Source: an uncultured Eubacteriales bacterium
Lineage (GTDB): Bacteria > Bacillota > Clostridia > Oscillospirales > CAG-272
Length of the DNA stretch: 39,174 nt
Reading direction: 5' to 3'
Assembly (NCBI GenBank): GCA_934401725.1
Contig: CAKRSS010000016.1
Span: forward strand, 1-39,174
The position numbers and the translations under genes are program-made. Below the pieces are notes generated by a model. It was not told the origin of the DNA and ran no database searches. It worked only from the letters and a program-made list of their open reading frames with translations. Below are positions 24,429 to 32,915 of the stretch, in pieces (the first letter of the stretch is position 1; each line of letters begins with the position of its first letter).

Positions 24429-25958
24429 ATGAGCAATAAAAAATATCTTGCCATCGACCTCGGCGCGTCAAGCGGCCGCGGCATCGTCGGCGAATACGAC
24501 GGCGGGCGGCTGACTCTGCGCGAGAACTGCCGCTTCCAAAACCAGCCCGTGAGACTGGTCGACCGACTTTATTGGGACATACTGCGCATTTTTCACGAGA
24601 TAAAGCAGTCTATCCACCGCACCTCTCTTGACGACGACAAAATCTCAAGCCTCGGCATCGACACGTGGGGCGTCGACTACGCGCTGCTCGACAGCCACGG
24701 GCACATGATGTCCTCGCCCGTCCACTACCGCGACGCGCGCAACGCCGACATCGAGACATACGTTTGGGATAGAATGCCGTTTGAGCGCATTTACGGCGTC
24801 AGCGGCATACAGTCGCTGAGCTTCAACACGCTGTACCAGCTGTGCGCCGAGACGCGCGAGGACGCGCATCGGCTCGAGCGTGCGGACAGGCTGCTGTTCA
24901 TTCCCGACCTGCTGAACTATTTCCTCACCGGACGCATGGCGTCCGAGTACACCATAATGTCGACCGGTGCGCTGCTTGACGCGCGCACGCGCGAGCTGTC
25001 CGACGAGCTGCTCGGCGGGCTCGGCATCCCGCGCTCGCTGTTTCCCGAAACGGTGCATCCGGGCAACCGGCTCGGCAGACTGCTGCCCGAGCTGCGCGAG
25101 GAGCTGGGCGTCGACACGACGGTGGTCAATGTCGCCTCTCACGACACTGCGAGCGCCGTCATTTCGGTGCCGAATACGTCGGGGGACATGCTGTATATCA
25201 GCAGCGGAACGTGGTCGCTCATGGGGACGGAGCTGCGCGCTCCCATCATAAACGACGCCAGCCGCCGCTCGAACTTCACCAACGAGGGCGGTGCCGACGG
25301 TACGATACGCTTCCTTAAGAACATAATGGGGCTCTGGATTCTTCAGGAGTCGCGCCGTCAATGGGCGCGCGAGGGACGCGAATACAGCTTCGCCGAGCTC
25401 GAGACGCAGGCGCGGGAGGCGGGGATGTTCGCCGCGTTAATCGACCCGGACGCGCCCGAGTTCGGCACGCCCGGCAACATGCCGGCCCGCGTCGCCGATT
25501 ACTGCCGCCGCACCGGACAGCATGTGCCGGACAGCGTCGGCGAGATAGTGAGGTGCATTTACGAGAGCCTTGCGCTCAAATACAGATATGTTGCGTCGGG
25601 TGTCATGGAGCTGACCGGCGTGCGGCCGGGGGCTATCAACATAGTCGGCGGCGGCTCGAAGGACGGGCTGCTCAACCGGATGACAGCCGACGCCTGCGGG
25701 CTTGACGTCGTCGCAGGACCCGGCGAGGCCACGGCCATCGGCAATCTTGTCGTCCAGATGATGTCGGACGGCGAGCTCGGCAGCATAAATGAGGGGCGCG
25801 AGCTGGTGCTGCGTTCATTCGGGCCGACGCTCGTGCAGCCGCACGACACCGCTGTGTGGGACGCCGCCTACGAGCGCTTCCTCGGCATAACCGGACTTGC
25901 TTCAAAAGTCACCGCCGCCCGCGCGGCGTCGACTGATACGGCCGGAGAAGGGCAATAA
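24429..25958 (+). CDS. rhaB: Rhamnulokinase, FGGY family
   Basis: The enzyme phosphorylates L-rhamnulose at C1. The N-terminal ATPase motif is AIDLGASSGRGIVG, followed by the rhamnulokinase-like WDILRIFHEIK, LGIDTWGVDYALLD and HYRDARN blocks. The second half has SSGTWSLMG and the IVGGGSKDGLLNRMTAD phosphate loop. The 509 residues include an Ala/Thr-rich tail of about 20 that is unlikely to be catalytic. It stands alone, with no rhamnose isomerase, aldolase or transporter in the window, so the substrate is assigned from sequence alone and another ketose is possible. Confidence 0.85.
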   Translation: MSNKKYLAIDLGASSGRGIVGEYDGGRLTLRENCRFQNQPVRLVDRLYWDILRIFHEIKQSIHRTSLDDDKISSLGIDTWGVDYALLDSHGHMMSSPVHYRDARNADIETYVWDRMPFERIYGVSGIQSLSFNTLYQLCAETREDAHRLERADRLLFIPDLLNYFLTGRMASEYTIMSTGALLDARTRELSDELLGGLGIPRSLFPETVHPGNRLGRLLPELREELGVDTTVVNVASHDTASAVISVPNTSGDMLYISSGTWSLMGTELRAPIINDASRRSNFTNEGGADGTIRFLKNIMGLWILQESRRQWAREGREYSFAELETQAREAGMFAALIDPDAPEFGTPGNMPARVADYCRRTGQHVPDSVGEIVRCIYESLALKYRYVASGVMELTGVRPGAINIVGGGSKDGLLNRMTADACGLDVVAGPGEATAIGNLVVQMMSDGELGSINEGRELVLRSFGPTLVQPHDTAVWDAAYERFLGITGLASKVTAARAASTDTAGEGQ

Positions 25959-26042
25959 TAATAAAAAATGCCTGTCTCGTGACTATAAAATTAGAGCATT
26001 CTACAAAACCGGAAAATGAAAGACCTAAATAGTCGAAAAATC

Positions 26043-26071
26043 TTTTCAAAAAACGATAAGTATGCTATAAT
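26043..26071 (+). promoter_or_regulatory. Promoter of the prs-DUF1385 unit
   Basis: TATAAT at 26066-26071 is preceded by the extended element TG (26063-26064). TTTTCA at 26043-26048 is 17 bases upstream and matches TTGACA in four positions. The 157-base gap is AT-rich compared with its surroundings. The binding site CGGAGGG follows just before the prs ATG at 26116. Confidence 0.75.
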
Positions 26072-26115
26072 ATATACAACTAAATATTATCGCCGATGAC
26101 GGCACGGAGGGTTAA

Positions 26116-27258
26116 ATGAACGATACACTTTGTGGAGAGCTCAGTGTTATTGCAATGAATGGATGCGAGCAGTTTGGCTCGCAGGTAGACTATTATCTTA
26201 AGGAGTGGCGCGGCAAAGGTGCTGACGAGACATTTTTTGTCAAGCACCAGTGCCCGAGATTCAGCTCCGGAGAGGCGAAAGGACTTATCGGTGAATCACT
26301 TCGCGGACATGACCTTTATATTATCTGTGATGTTTTCAATCACGGAGTGACATACCAGATGTACGGGCAGACGGTTCCCATGAGCCCCGACGATCATTAC
26401 GCTGACCTTAAGCGTATCATCGCCGCCGCGGGAGGTAAGGCCCGCCGTGTATCGGTCATCATGCCCATGCTTTACGAGGGCAGACAGCACAAGCGCACCG
26501 GCCGTGAGTCGCTCGACTGCGCGCTTATGCTTCAGGAGCTGGAGGCTATGGGCGTTACCAACGTCATTACCTTCGACGCGCACGATTCGCGCATTCAGAA
26601 CGCCGTCCCGCTCTGCGGATTTGACGACGTCCGTCCGACATACCAGATGATAAAGGCGCTGGTTCGCAACGTGCCCGACATCGTGGTCGACAAGGACTCC
26701 CTGGCCATCATTTCTCCCGATGAGGGCGCAATCGGACGCTGCATGTACTATTCCTCCGTGCTTGGAATAAACGTCGGTATGTTCTACAAGCGCCGCGACT
26801 ACACCCGCGTCGTCAACGGACGCAACCCCATCGAGGCGCACGAGTACCTCGGCGGCGACCTCACCGGCAAGGACGTCATTATAGTTGACGATATTATTTC
26901 CTCCGGTGACTCGCTCATCGACGTCGCTATGCAGTTGAAGCAGAAGGGCGTAAAGCGTATATTCGCTTTCGTCACATTCGGCCTGTTTACCGATGGACTT
27001 GAGAAGTTCAACCGCGCCTACAACGAGGGGCTGTTCGACAAAATATTTACCACAAACCTTGTCTACCGCACACCTGAGCTGCTCTCCATGCCGTGGTATG
27101 TGGAGGTCAATATGTGCAAATACGTGTCGTACATAATCGACACGCTCAATCACGACTCGACAATAAGCAATCTGCTCGATCCTGTCCGCCGTATTCACAA
27201 CCTTATCGACAAGCATAAGGCGGAGATGGAGGGAAGCCAGATTAAAATGAATTTCTGA
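26116..27258 (+). CDS. prs: Ribose-phosphate pyrophosphokinase, long clostridial form
   Basis: The enzyme makes PRPP from ribose 5-phosphate and ATP for nucleotide, His and Trp synthesis. The PRPP-binding loop is DVIIVDDIISSGDSLIDVA near residues 253-271. The catalytic loop reads GRQHKRTGRES, where a usual PRPP synthetase has RQDRK, and the metal loop reads FDAHDSRIQ. At 380 residues it is about 65 longer than the common 315-residue form, with extra sequence at both ends. This long type may differ in allosteric control. It has its own promoter and is followed by a DUF1385 gene after 22 bases. Confidence 0.87.
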   Translation: MNDTLCGELSVIAMNGCEQFGSQVDYYLKEWRGKGADETFFVKHQCPRFSSGEAKGLIGESLRGHDLYIICDVFNHGVTYQMYGQTVPMSPDDHYADLKRIIAAAGGKARRVSVIMPMLYEGRQHKRTGRESLDCALMLQELEAMGVTNVITFDAHDSRIQNAVPLCGFDDVRPTYQMIKALVRNVPDIVVDKDSLAIISPDEGAIGRCMYYSSVLGINVGMFYKRRDYTRVVNGRNPIEAHEYLGGDLTGKDVIIVDDIISSGDSLIDVAMQLKQKGVKRIFAFVTFGLFTDGLEKFNRAYNEGLFDKIFTTNLVYRTPELLSMPWYVEVNMCKYVSYIIDTLNHDSTISNLLDPVRRIHNLIDKHKAEMEGSQIKMNF

Positions 27259-27280
27259 TGAATTCAGGAAAGGGGAAGAA

Positions 27281-28495
27281 TTGTCAGACAAAAAGACAGA
27301 GGCAGTAAGCCCCAGGAAAAAAACCTCAATAGGCGGTCAGGCGCTTATCGAGGGCATAATGATGCGCGGCCCAAAGAAAACAACCATGGCCGTGCGCAAT
27401 CCAGAGGGCGGTATAACGCTTGAGAGCTGGGAGACCGACAATTCGGTCAAGCCCAAGATATACCGCGCCCCGTTCATACGCGGAATATTCGGGTTTATTG
27501 ATTCAATGAAGCTCGGCTATCGTTGCCTCATGCGTTCGGCGGAAATCGCCGGACTTGACGACGGCACGTGTTCGGATAAATCGGAAAAAGCAAAAAGCGA
27601 TGTCACAATGAGCGAAACTGCGTCTGTAAACGGCGCAGAATGTGCCGCATGTGATGGCGCGACGGCTGGCACGTTGGGGCCCGACGCCACGGCGTCTGAT
27701 GCTTCGGTGCTCGATGCTGCGGTGTCCGACACCGCAAAGCCCGCTGACACCGCCAAGTCTGCTGACGACTCGAGTGCGAAGGCCGACGCCAAGTCCGACA
27801 AAAAGGACGACAGCATCCAGCCCTGGATGATGAACCTGATAATGATTATATCGACAGTGCTCGGCGTCGTTCTGGCGCTGGTGCTGTTCAAGACGCTCCC
27901 CGAAGTGCTTTACAGTCTGCTGACGCGGCTGTTCCCGGTGCTCAAGGGCAGCGGCTACGGCTACTCGCTGCTGCGCGCGCTGTTTGTCGGTATCATCAAG
28001 ATAGTGATACTCGTCTGCTACATGCTGGTCGTGTCGCTGATGAAGGACATCCGCCGCACGTTCATGTACCATGGCGCGGAGCACAAGTCGATAGCCTGCT
28101 ACGAGAGCGGACTGGAGCTCACAGTCGACAATGTCAGAATACAGCGCCGCTTTCACCCGAGGTGCGGCACGTCGTTTCTGATACTGATGGTGCTGGTCGG
28201 AATCTTTTTGACTATGTTCATACCGGCACAGCTGGTTGAGAGCGGCGTGCTGAACGTCGTTCTGCGTACGCTTATCAGCATCGCGTTGCTCCCGCTCATG
28301 ATGGGCATCGGCTACGAGCTTATCAAGCTGGCAGGCAAGTATAATAACGTCTTTACGCGCATTATCTCCGCTCCCGGCATGTGGTTGCAGCACATAACCA
28401 CCCGCGAGCCGGACGACAGCATGATAGAATGCGCCATAGCCGCACTGAAGGATGTCATCCCCGGCGACGGCAGCGACGACTGGAACAATAAATAA
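27281..28495 (+). CDS. DUF1385 (YqhQ family) membrane protein with a low-complexity linker, TTG start
   Basis: The family is defined by the N-terminal IGGQALIEGIMMRGP and the MYHGAEHKSIACYE and RRFHPRCGTSF blocks, all present here. Its biochemical function is not known. The 404-residue product has an N-terminal domain, an Ala/Asp/Ser/Lys-rich stretch at about residues 92-178 (bases 27555-27815) that is much longer than in most relatives, then four or so membrane segments. The start is TTG at 27281 after AGGAAAGGGGA; no better start fits the conserved N-terminus. In many Clostridia the gene lies near prmC and prfA, which are not here. Confidence 0.88.
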   Translation: MSDKKTEAVSPRKKTSIGGQALIEGIMMRGPKKTTMAVRNPEGGITLESWETDNSVKPKIYRAPFIRGIFGFIDSMKLGYRCLMRSAEIAGLDDGTCSDKSEKAKSDVTMSETASVNGAECAACDGATAGTLGPDATASDASVLDAAVSDTAKPADTAKSADDSSAKADAKSDKKDDSIQPWMMNLIMIISTVLGVVLALVLFKTLPEVLYSLLTRLFPVLKGSGYGYSLLRALFVGIIKIVILVCYMLVVSLMKDIRRTFMYHGAEHKSIACYESGLELTVDNVRIQRRFHPRCGTSFLILMVLVGIFLTMFIPAQLVESGVLNVVLRTLISIALLPLMMGIGYELIKLAGKYNNVFTRIISAPGMWLQHITTREPDDSMIECAIAALKDVIPGDGSDDWNNK

Positions 28496-28535
28496 GTCAA
28501 CACCGCGCAATGTCCGAGTGGCGCGGTAAAGTCTG

Positions 28536-28572
28536 AAAAAACCGTTGCGTCCGAAGGACGCAACGGTTTTTT
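28536..28572. terminator. Bidirectional intrinsic terminator
   Basis: ACCGTTGCGTCC (28541-28552) and GGACGCAACGGT (28556-28567) form a perfect stem with a GAA loop, flanked by an A-run at 28536-28540 and a T-run after 28567. It ends the DUF1385 gene on the + strand and can stop murE on the - strand. A second inverted repeat, ACCGCGC and GCGCGGT (28502-28527), lies between the DUF1385 stop and the terminator. Confidence 0.92.
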
Positions 28573-28668
28573 CGCTTTGAAGCTGTTGTTTTGACGAGAG
28601 GCTTTTTCGTTGGCCTTTTGCGGCTGTTCTTTCTGAAATTCTTCGCGTAGCAGCATCCCGCGGGCGTT

Positions 28669-30162
28669 TTACACGCCCGCTTTTTCGCGCTCACGGAGCA
28701 TGCGGTGGGCTTCCTTGAGCACTATCTCGCGCTCTGAGAAGGGCTCCTTCGCACCGCCGATAAGCTGGTAGCTCTCGTGTCCCTTGCCTGCGAGCAGGAG
28801 GATGTCGCGGCTTTTGAGCAGGCTCATGGCGTAGCAGATGGCCTCCTTGCGGTCGGCGATTATCTTGTAATCGCAGCCGCCTGTGACAAAGCCTGCGGCG
28901 ATGTCGCGGGCGATAGAGCAGGGATCCTCGCGGTCTGGGTTGTCGGCGGTGAGTATGCAGAAGTCGCTCAGCGCCGAGGCCGCGCGGCCAAGCTCAGCGC
29001 GCCGCATTTCGGTGCGCCCGCCGACCGAGCCGAACAAAGTAAATATCTTGCGGTGCGAGTAGCCGTGCAGGGCGTTGAGCACCGAGGTCATGCTGGCGCC
29101 GTTATGCGCGTAGTCGATGATGATGGTCGCGTAGGGAAGCGCAGGCACAAGCTCGAAGCGGCCGGGGACGGTTATGTCGCGCAGCAGCTTTACCATGTCG
29201 TCGACGCGGTCGGAGTAGACGCTGCAAACCGCCAGCGCCGCCAGCGCGTTCGAAACGCTGAATTCGCCCGGAAACTTTATCTCGGCCGGGCGGCAGACGC
29301 CGTTAGCCGTGTAATCGAAGCGCAACCCGAGCGTACTGCGCGTGCGGAACTTGGTGAGCGACGAGGCCGAGTGCATGGCGGGGCTTTTTATGCCGTACGT
29401 AACCACCTCGGCGGCACAGCCGCGGAGCATGTGCTCTGAGTAGGGAGTGTCGGCGTTTACGACGGCGTAGCGCGGCGAGAATTCCGAGAACAGCCGTGCC
29501 TTGCTGTCGCGGTAGTGCTCAAAGGTGGGGTGCTCGTAGCTGCTGATGTGGTCGGGGGAGAGGTTTGTAAAAACGCAGGTATCGAACTGCACGAACCGCA
29601 CGCGCCCGAGATACAGCGCCTGAGAGGACACCTCGATAACGGCGTACTTCATTCCGGCGTCGATCATCTCGCGCAGGTAGCGCTGTATGTCGCAGCTCTC
29701 GGGCGTGGTGTTGACGGTCGTGTAGTTGAAGCTGCCGTAAATTACGCCGTTTGAGCCGATATATCCGGCTGGCAGGCCGATGCCGTCAAGAATGCCCTTG
29801 ATCGTCATCGCAACGGTGGTCTTGCCCTTGGTTCCGGTCACACCGATGACGGTTATATCACTCGACGGCTGGCCGTAGAGCACGTCGGAGAGCCGCGCGA
29901 GCGCAAGGCGCGTGTCGTCTGTGTAGCAGATGTCGCAGTCGTCGGGCAAGCTGAGCGGCTCGACCGCCACGTAACAGCGGCAGCCGTTTTCGTAGGCGCG
30001 GTCGGCGTATATGTGGCCATCGGTGAGCAGGCCGCGGATGCAGACAAAGACGGAATCCGGCCCGGCGATTCTCGAGTCGCAGCAGATGTGAGTGATTTCG
30101 TAGCTGCTGTTTTGCTTGCCGAATTTGAGCTCTCCTGCCTTTAGCAGTGCGCTGAATTTCAT
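28669..30162 (-). CDS. murE: UDP-N-acetylmuramyl-tripeptide synthetase (MurE)
   Basis: MurE adds the third amino acid to the peptidoglycan precursor UDP-MurNAc-L-Ala-D-Glu. The 497-residue product from ATG 30162 has the three Mur ligase domains: UDP-binding N-terminus, ATPase with VTGTKGKTT at about 108-116, and C-terminal domain. Lys221 in DSKARLF is the candidate carbamylated lysine. GKGHE is at 459-463. At the site where meso-DAP enzymes carry DNPR, this protein reads DNPD (407-410), so the amino acid added cannot be assigned with confidence. The longer frame to 30225 is rejected because GGAGGT sits just before ATG 30162. The palindrome GCGGGCGT/ACGCCCGC at 28661-28680 spans the stop. Confidence 0.93.
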   Translation of the reverse strand: MKFSALLKAGELKFGKQNSSYEITHICCDSRIAGPDSVFVCIRGLLTDGHIYADRAYENGCRCYVAVEPLSLPDDCDICYTDDTRLALARLSDVLYGQPSSDITVIGVTGTKGKTTVAMTIKGILDGIGLPAGYIGSNGVIYGSFNYTTVNTTPESCDIQRYLREMIDAGMKYAVIEVSSQALYLGRVRFVQFDTCVFTNLSPDHISSYEHPTFEHYRDSKARLFSEFSPRYAVVNADTPYSEHMLRGCAAEVVTYGIKSPAMHSASSLTKFRTRSTLGLRFDYTANGVCRPAEIKFPGEFSVSNALAALAVCSVYSDRVDDMVKLLRDITVPGRFELVPALPYATIIIDYAHNGASMTSVLNALHGYSHRKIFTLFGSVGGRTEMRRAELGRAASALSDFCILTADNPDREDPCSIARDIAAGFVTGGCDYKIIADRKEAICYAMSLLKSRDILLLAGKGHESYQLIGGAKEPFSEREIVLKEAHRMLREREKAGV

Positions 30163-30566
30163 GTTTGTGACCTCCGTACCGGTGATGCGTGCCTGCGTCG
30201 GCACAGTGATGGAAGAAGCGCGCACAGCTCGGCGCGGGTGCGAATTATATACTCGCTTTCGAAAATACCTGGGTTGTCTGACACGTATTTCTCAAATTGT
30301 GATGTGCACGGGATGAGCACCGTCCGCACCTCATGCGGTGGCGCGGCCATGTCAAGGACGGAGTGGAGAGTGTAATATTCATTTTGCGGCATAAGACAGC
30401 GCACAAAACGGTATCTTAAAAACAGCGTAAAGCCGAACGGGCGCTTCTCTGCGAAAAGCAGGGGAGCGGTGTCGCAGTCTCGGTTGAGCGCCCGAATGAT
30501 TGACGTCGTGTCCGACGCAAGCCCCAGAAGAACCACGGTCGCGCCGTCGCTCAGCAGATGATCCAT
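30159..30566 (-). CDS. Uncharacterised protein overlapping the murE start
   Basis: I do not recognise this 135-residue product. Its first third looks like a Rossmann-type strand-turn-helix (TVVLLGLASDTTSIIRALN), then FAEKRPFGFTLFLRYRFVRC and a second alternating stretch ending at LCALLP; the last 20 residues are Arg-rich. It could be the N-terminal part of an ATP-grasp-like or ligase-like fold, but no catalytic motif is visible. The start has GAGGT at 10 bases. It ends four bases inside murE, so the two are probably coupled, which hints at a cell wall or precursor role. Confidence 0.65.
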   Translation of the reverse strand: MDHLLSDGATVVLLGLASDTTSIIRALNRDCDTAPLLFAEKRPFGFTLFLRYRFVRCLMPQNEYYTLHSVLDMAAPPHEVRTVLIPCTSQFEKYVSDNPGIFESEYIIRTRAELCALLPSLCRRRHASPVRRSQT

Positions 30567-30658
30567 GCGTTACCTCACAATTTAAACAGTTACCTCACTA
30601 TTATATCATATATCCGCCAAAAAATAAACCGTTTTGTGATTTTTTTGCCTATAACCTA

Positions 30659-30687
30659 TTGCATTATAACATACAATTGAATATAAT
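30659..30687 (+). promoter_or_regulatory. Candidate promoter of the acetyltransferase gene
   Basis: TATAAT at 30682-30687 is an exact -10 element, and TTGCAT at 30659-30664 stands 17 bases upstream, matching TTGACA only in TTG. The 150-base gap between the divergent starts 30566 and 30717 is strongly AT-rich and must also hold the promoter of the murE unit, which I could not place. Confidence 0.6.
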
Positions 30688-30716
30688 AAACACAACTGAC
30701 CTCCGGAGGCTCGATT

Positions 30717-31274
30717 ATGCGCAGAGAACTTATATATAAAACCTTTTCGAATATACCGACTCTCGAGACCGACCGCCTGATACTGCGGAAAATGCTCGTC
30801 CGCGACGCCGAGGATATGTTTGACTACGCCCGACGCGCCGACGTCACAAAGTACCTGACCTGGAGCCCGCATCCGAGCGCGGACTACACCCGCGAATACC
30901 TCGAATATGTCGCCACGCGCTATGCCGCCGGCGAGTTCTTCGACTGGGCGCTCGAGGAGCGCTCGAGCGGGCGCATGGTGGGCACCTGCGGCTTCACGCG
31001 CTTTGACTATCACGCTGACTGCGGGGAGGTGGGGTACGTGCTCAACCCCGCCGTCTGGGGACACGGCTACGCGACGGAGGCGCTGCGCACGGTTATGAAG
31101 TTCGGCTTTGAACAGCTGCGCCTGCACCGCATAGAGGCGCGCTATATCGACGGCAACAACGCCTCGCGGCACGTCATGGAGCGCGTCGGCATGACCTACG
31201 AGGGCACGCTGCGCGGCTCGATGCTTATCAAGCACGAGTATCGCGATATAGGAGTCTGCGCTATTGTAAAATAA
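30717..31274 (+). CDS. GNAT family N-acetyltransferase, RimJ/RimL type
   Basis: The protein should transfer an acetyl group from acetyl-CoA to an amine, often on a protein N-terminus or a small molecule. The family start LETDRLILRKMLVRDAEDM, the acetyl-CoA loop VWGHGYATEALRTVMKFGFEQL (seen around residues 112-133) and the late IDGNNASRHVMERVGMTYEG block are typical. It has 185 residues. CCGGAGG precedes the ATG. It forms its own unit with a terminator directly after it. The substrate is unknown. Confidence 0.88.
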   Translation: MRRELIYKTFSNIPTLETDRLILRKMLVRDAEDMFDYARRADVTKYLTWSPHPSADYTREYLEYVATRYAAGEFFDWALEERSSGRMVGTCGFTRFDYHADCGEVGYVLNPAVWGHGYATEALRTVMKFGFEQLRLHRIEARYIDGNNASRHVMERVGMTYEGTLRGSMLIKHEYRDIGVCAIVK

Positions 31275-31284
31275 ACGCATCAAA

Positions 31285-31317
31285 AAATCTCCCCGGCGCA
31301 CCGCGCCGGGGAGATTT
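31285..31317. terminator. Bidirectional intrinsic terminator between convergent genes
   Basis: AAATCTCCCCGGCGC (31285-31299) and GCGCCGGGGAGATTT (31303-31317) form a perfect 15-pair stem with an ACC loop. A T-rich run follows on the + strand (TCGTTTTATTTT) and an A-run precedes it, which gives T on the - strand. It serves the acetyltransferase gene and the uracil permease gene. Confidence 0.93.
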
Positions 31318-31331
31318 CGTTTTATTTTCGC

Positions 31332-32711
31332 TTACTCAGCCTTCTTGTGGTTGAGCAGGACGTTTGTGAGTATGCCGAGGATGAGAGCGCAGGCGACGGA
31401 GGTGATGGTAATCTTACCGAAGTTGAGGACCATGCCGCCGACACCGGCAATCAGGATGACCGAGACGGTGAACAGGTTCTTGTTGTCGCCGAGGTCAACG
31501 CTCTGAATCATTTTAAGTCCGGATACAGCGATGAAGCCGTAGAGCGCGACGCAGACGCCGCCCATGACGCAGGGAGGAATGGTTGCGAGGAAGGTTACGA
31601 AGGGAGCTACGAAAGCGGCGAGCATTGCAAGTACCGCAGTGGCGAGGATGGTCACGACGGAGGCGTTGCCCGAGATTGCCACGCAGCCGACCGACTCACC
31701 GTAGGTGGTGTTGGGGCAGCCGCCGAAGAATGCGCCGACAGCCGAGCCGACACCGTCGCCGAGCAGCGTGCGGGAAAGTCCGGGATCCTCAAGCAGGTCG
31801 GACTCAATGATGGAGGAGAGGTTCTTGTGGTCGGCGATGTGCTCAGCGAACACAACGAACGCAACGGGAACGTACGCGACTGCGATTGTTGCTATGTAGG
31901 AGCCGTCAATATCGCCGAAGCCCTTGGCGGCCTCGATGAAGGTGAAGTCGGGAACCCACTGCATGTTCTGGAAGGCGGAGAAGTCGATAATCTTCATGGC
32001 GTCGATGGAAGCGGCGTTGCCGATGACGGTGAAGACAGTGGCCAGAGCGTAGCCGGAGAGTATACCGATTATGAAGGGAATCATCTTGAGCATTTTCTTG
32101 CTGTAGACCGAGCAGACCATGGTGACTGCCAGCGTGACAAGTCCGCAGAGGATGCAGAGGTAAACCGACGCGTCCTGCGCGGTGCTGGTGTAGGCCTGGG
32201 CGAGTGCGTGGCCGTTAATCTGGTTCACGGTAATCTCGTGAACAACGCTACCCTTCTGCAGGTCGCCGATTGCGTTTCCTGCGAGCGAGAGACCGATGAT
32301 AGCGACTGTCGGGCCGATAACAACGGCGGGCATCAGCTTGTTGATCCAGTTGACACCGGCAACCTTGACAACTATCGCGATGACGACGTAGACAAGGCCT
32401 GCCATTGCGGCACCGATTATCAGACCGAGGTAACCGAGCGAGACGGTTGCGGCTCCGGCAAACGCGGTTGCCATGGATCCGAGGAAGGCGAAGGATGAAC
32501 CTAAAAATACGGGGCTCTTGAACTTGGTGAACAGCAGGTAGACGATGGTGCCGACGCCCGCGCCGAACAGAGCGGCGGAGGCGGACATGCCGTTTCCTAT
32601 GATCGCAGGTACAGCGATTGTGGCCGCCAGGATGGCGAGCAGCTGCTGGAGTGCGAACACGATGACCTGTCCGAACTTGGGTTTGTCTTTCACATTGTAA
32701 GTGAGCTTCAT
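31332..32711 (-). CDS. uraA: Uracil permease (NCS2 family)
   Basis: NCS2 carriers bring nucleobases in with protons across the plasma membrane. The 459-residue protein is hydrophobic with about 14 segments. The UraA-type substrate residues are visible in VFAEHIADHKNLS and in the half-helix motif PNTTYGESVG, where the glutamate after YG matches the uracil type rather than the xanthine type. AAGGGG lies before the ATG. The gene has a long leader with an internal terminator. Confidence 0.9.
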   Translation of the reverse strand: MKLTYNVKDKPKFGQVIVFALQQLLAILAATIAVPAIIGNGMSASAALFGAGVGTIVYLLFTKFKSPVFLGSSFAFLGSMATAFAGAATVSLGYLGLIIGAAMAGLVYVVIAIVVKVAGVNWINKLMPAVVIGPTVAIIGLSLAGNAIGDLQKGSVVHEITVNQINGHALAQAYTSTAQDASVYLCILCGLVTLAVTMVCSVYSKKMLKMIPFIIGILSGYALATVFTVIGNAASIDAMKIIDFSAFQNMQWVPDFTFIEAAKGFGDIDGSYIATIAVAYVPVAFVVFAEHIADHKNLSSIIESDLLEDPGLSRTLLGDGVGSAVGAFFGGCPNTTYGESVGCVAISGNASVVTILATAVLAMLAAFVAPFVTFLATIPPCVMGGVCVALYGFIAVSGLKMIQSVDLGDNKNLFTVSVILIAGVGGMVLNFGKITITSVACALILGILTNVLLNHKKAE

Positions 32712-32781
32712 TTGCGTTTCCCCTTGTGATTTTATAATTTATCCTCGCCTCAGCGCGGATATTGACTCGGTTGACAGGCAC

Positions 32782-32910
32782 AAAAAAACGCCTGTATAAA
32801 TGGCTCACACTCATACGGCGATTTACAGTAAAACAGCTTGACTCGGGGTATTAAATTAGCCGTGCCTTACCTATACGCATCTGCCGTTATAGCGGAAGCC
32901 GGACTTACTG
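32782..32910 (-). promoter_or_regulatory. Attenuator-like leader of the uracil permease gene
   Basis: On the - strand CGCCGTAT (32820-32813) can pair with ATAC-A-GGCG (32797-32789, one bulged A) and is followed by seven T (32788-32782): a terminator inside the leader. Upstream ATAACGGC (32890-32883) can pair with GCCGTAT (32819-32813) and so compete with that stem. Downstream, ACAGGC (32795-32790) can pair with GCCTGT (32779-32774). CCGAGTCAA occurs twice, at 32846-32838 and 32770-32762. No PyrR-type AGAGAGG loop and no purine riboswitch core could be seen. The sensing mechanism is unknown. Confidence 0.5.
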
Positions 32911-32915
32911 GAGAC

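Noticed and set aside
28312..28694. Small - strand frames after the murE stop (Lys-rich products)
   Set aside because: They run across the bidirectional terminator at 28536-28572 and into the DUF1385 gene, with no binding site. The region is taken as 3' flank.
31347..32498. 383-residue + strand frame opposite the uracil permease
   Set aside because: The - strand carries an intact NCS2 transporter with its own promoter. The antisense product is an acidic low-complexity shadow.
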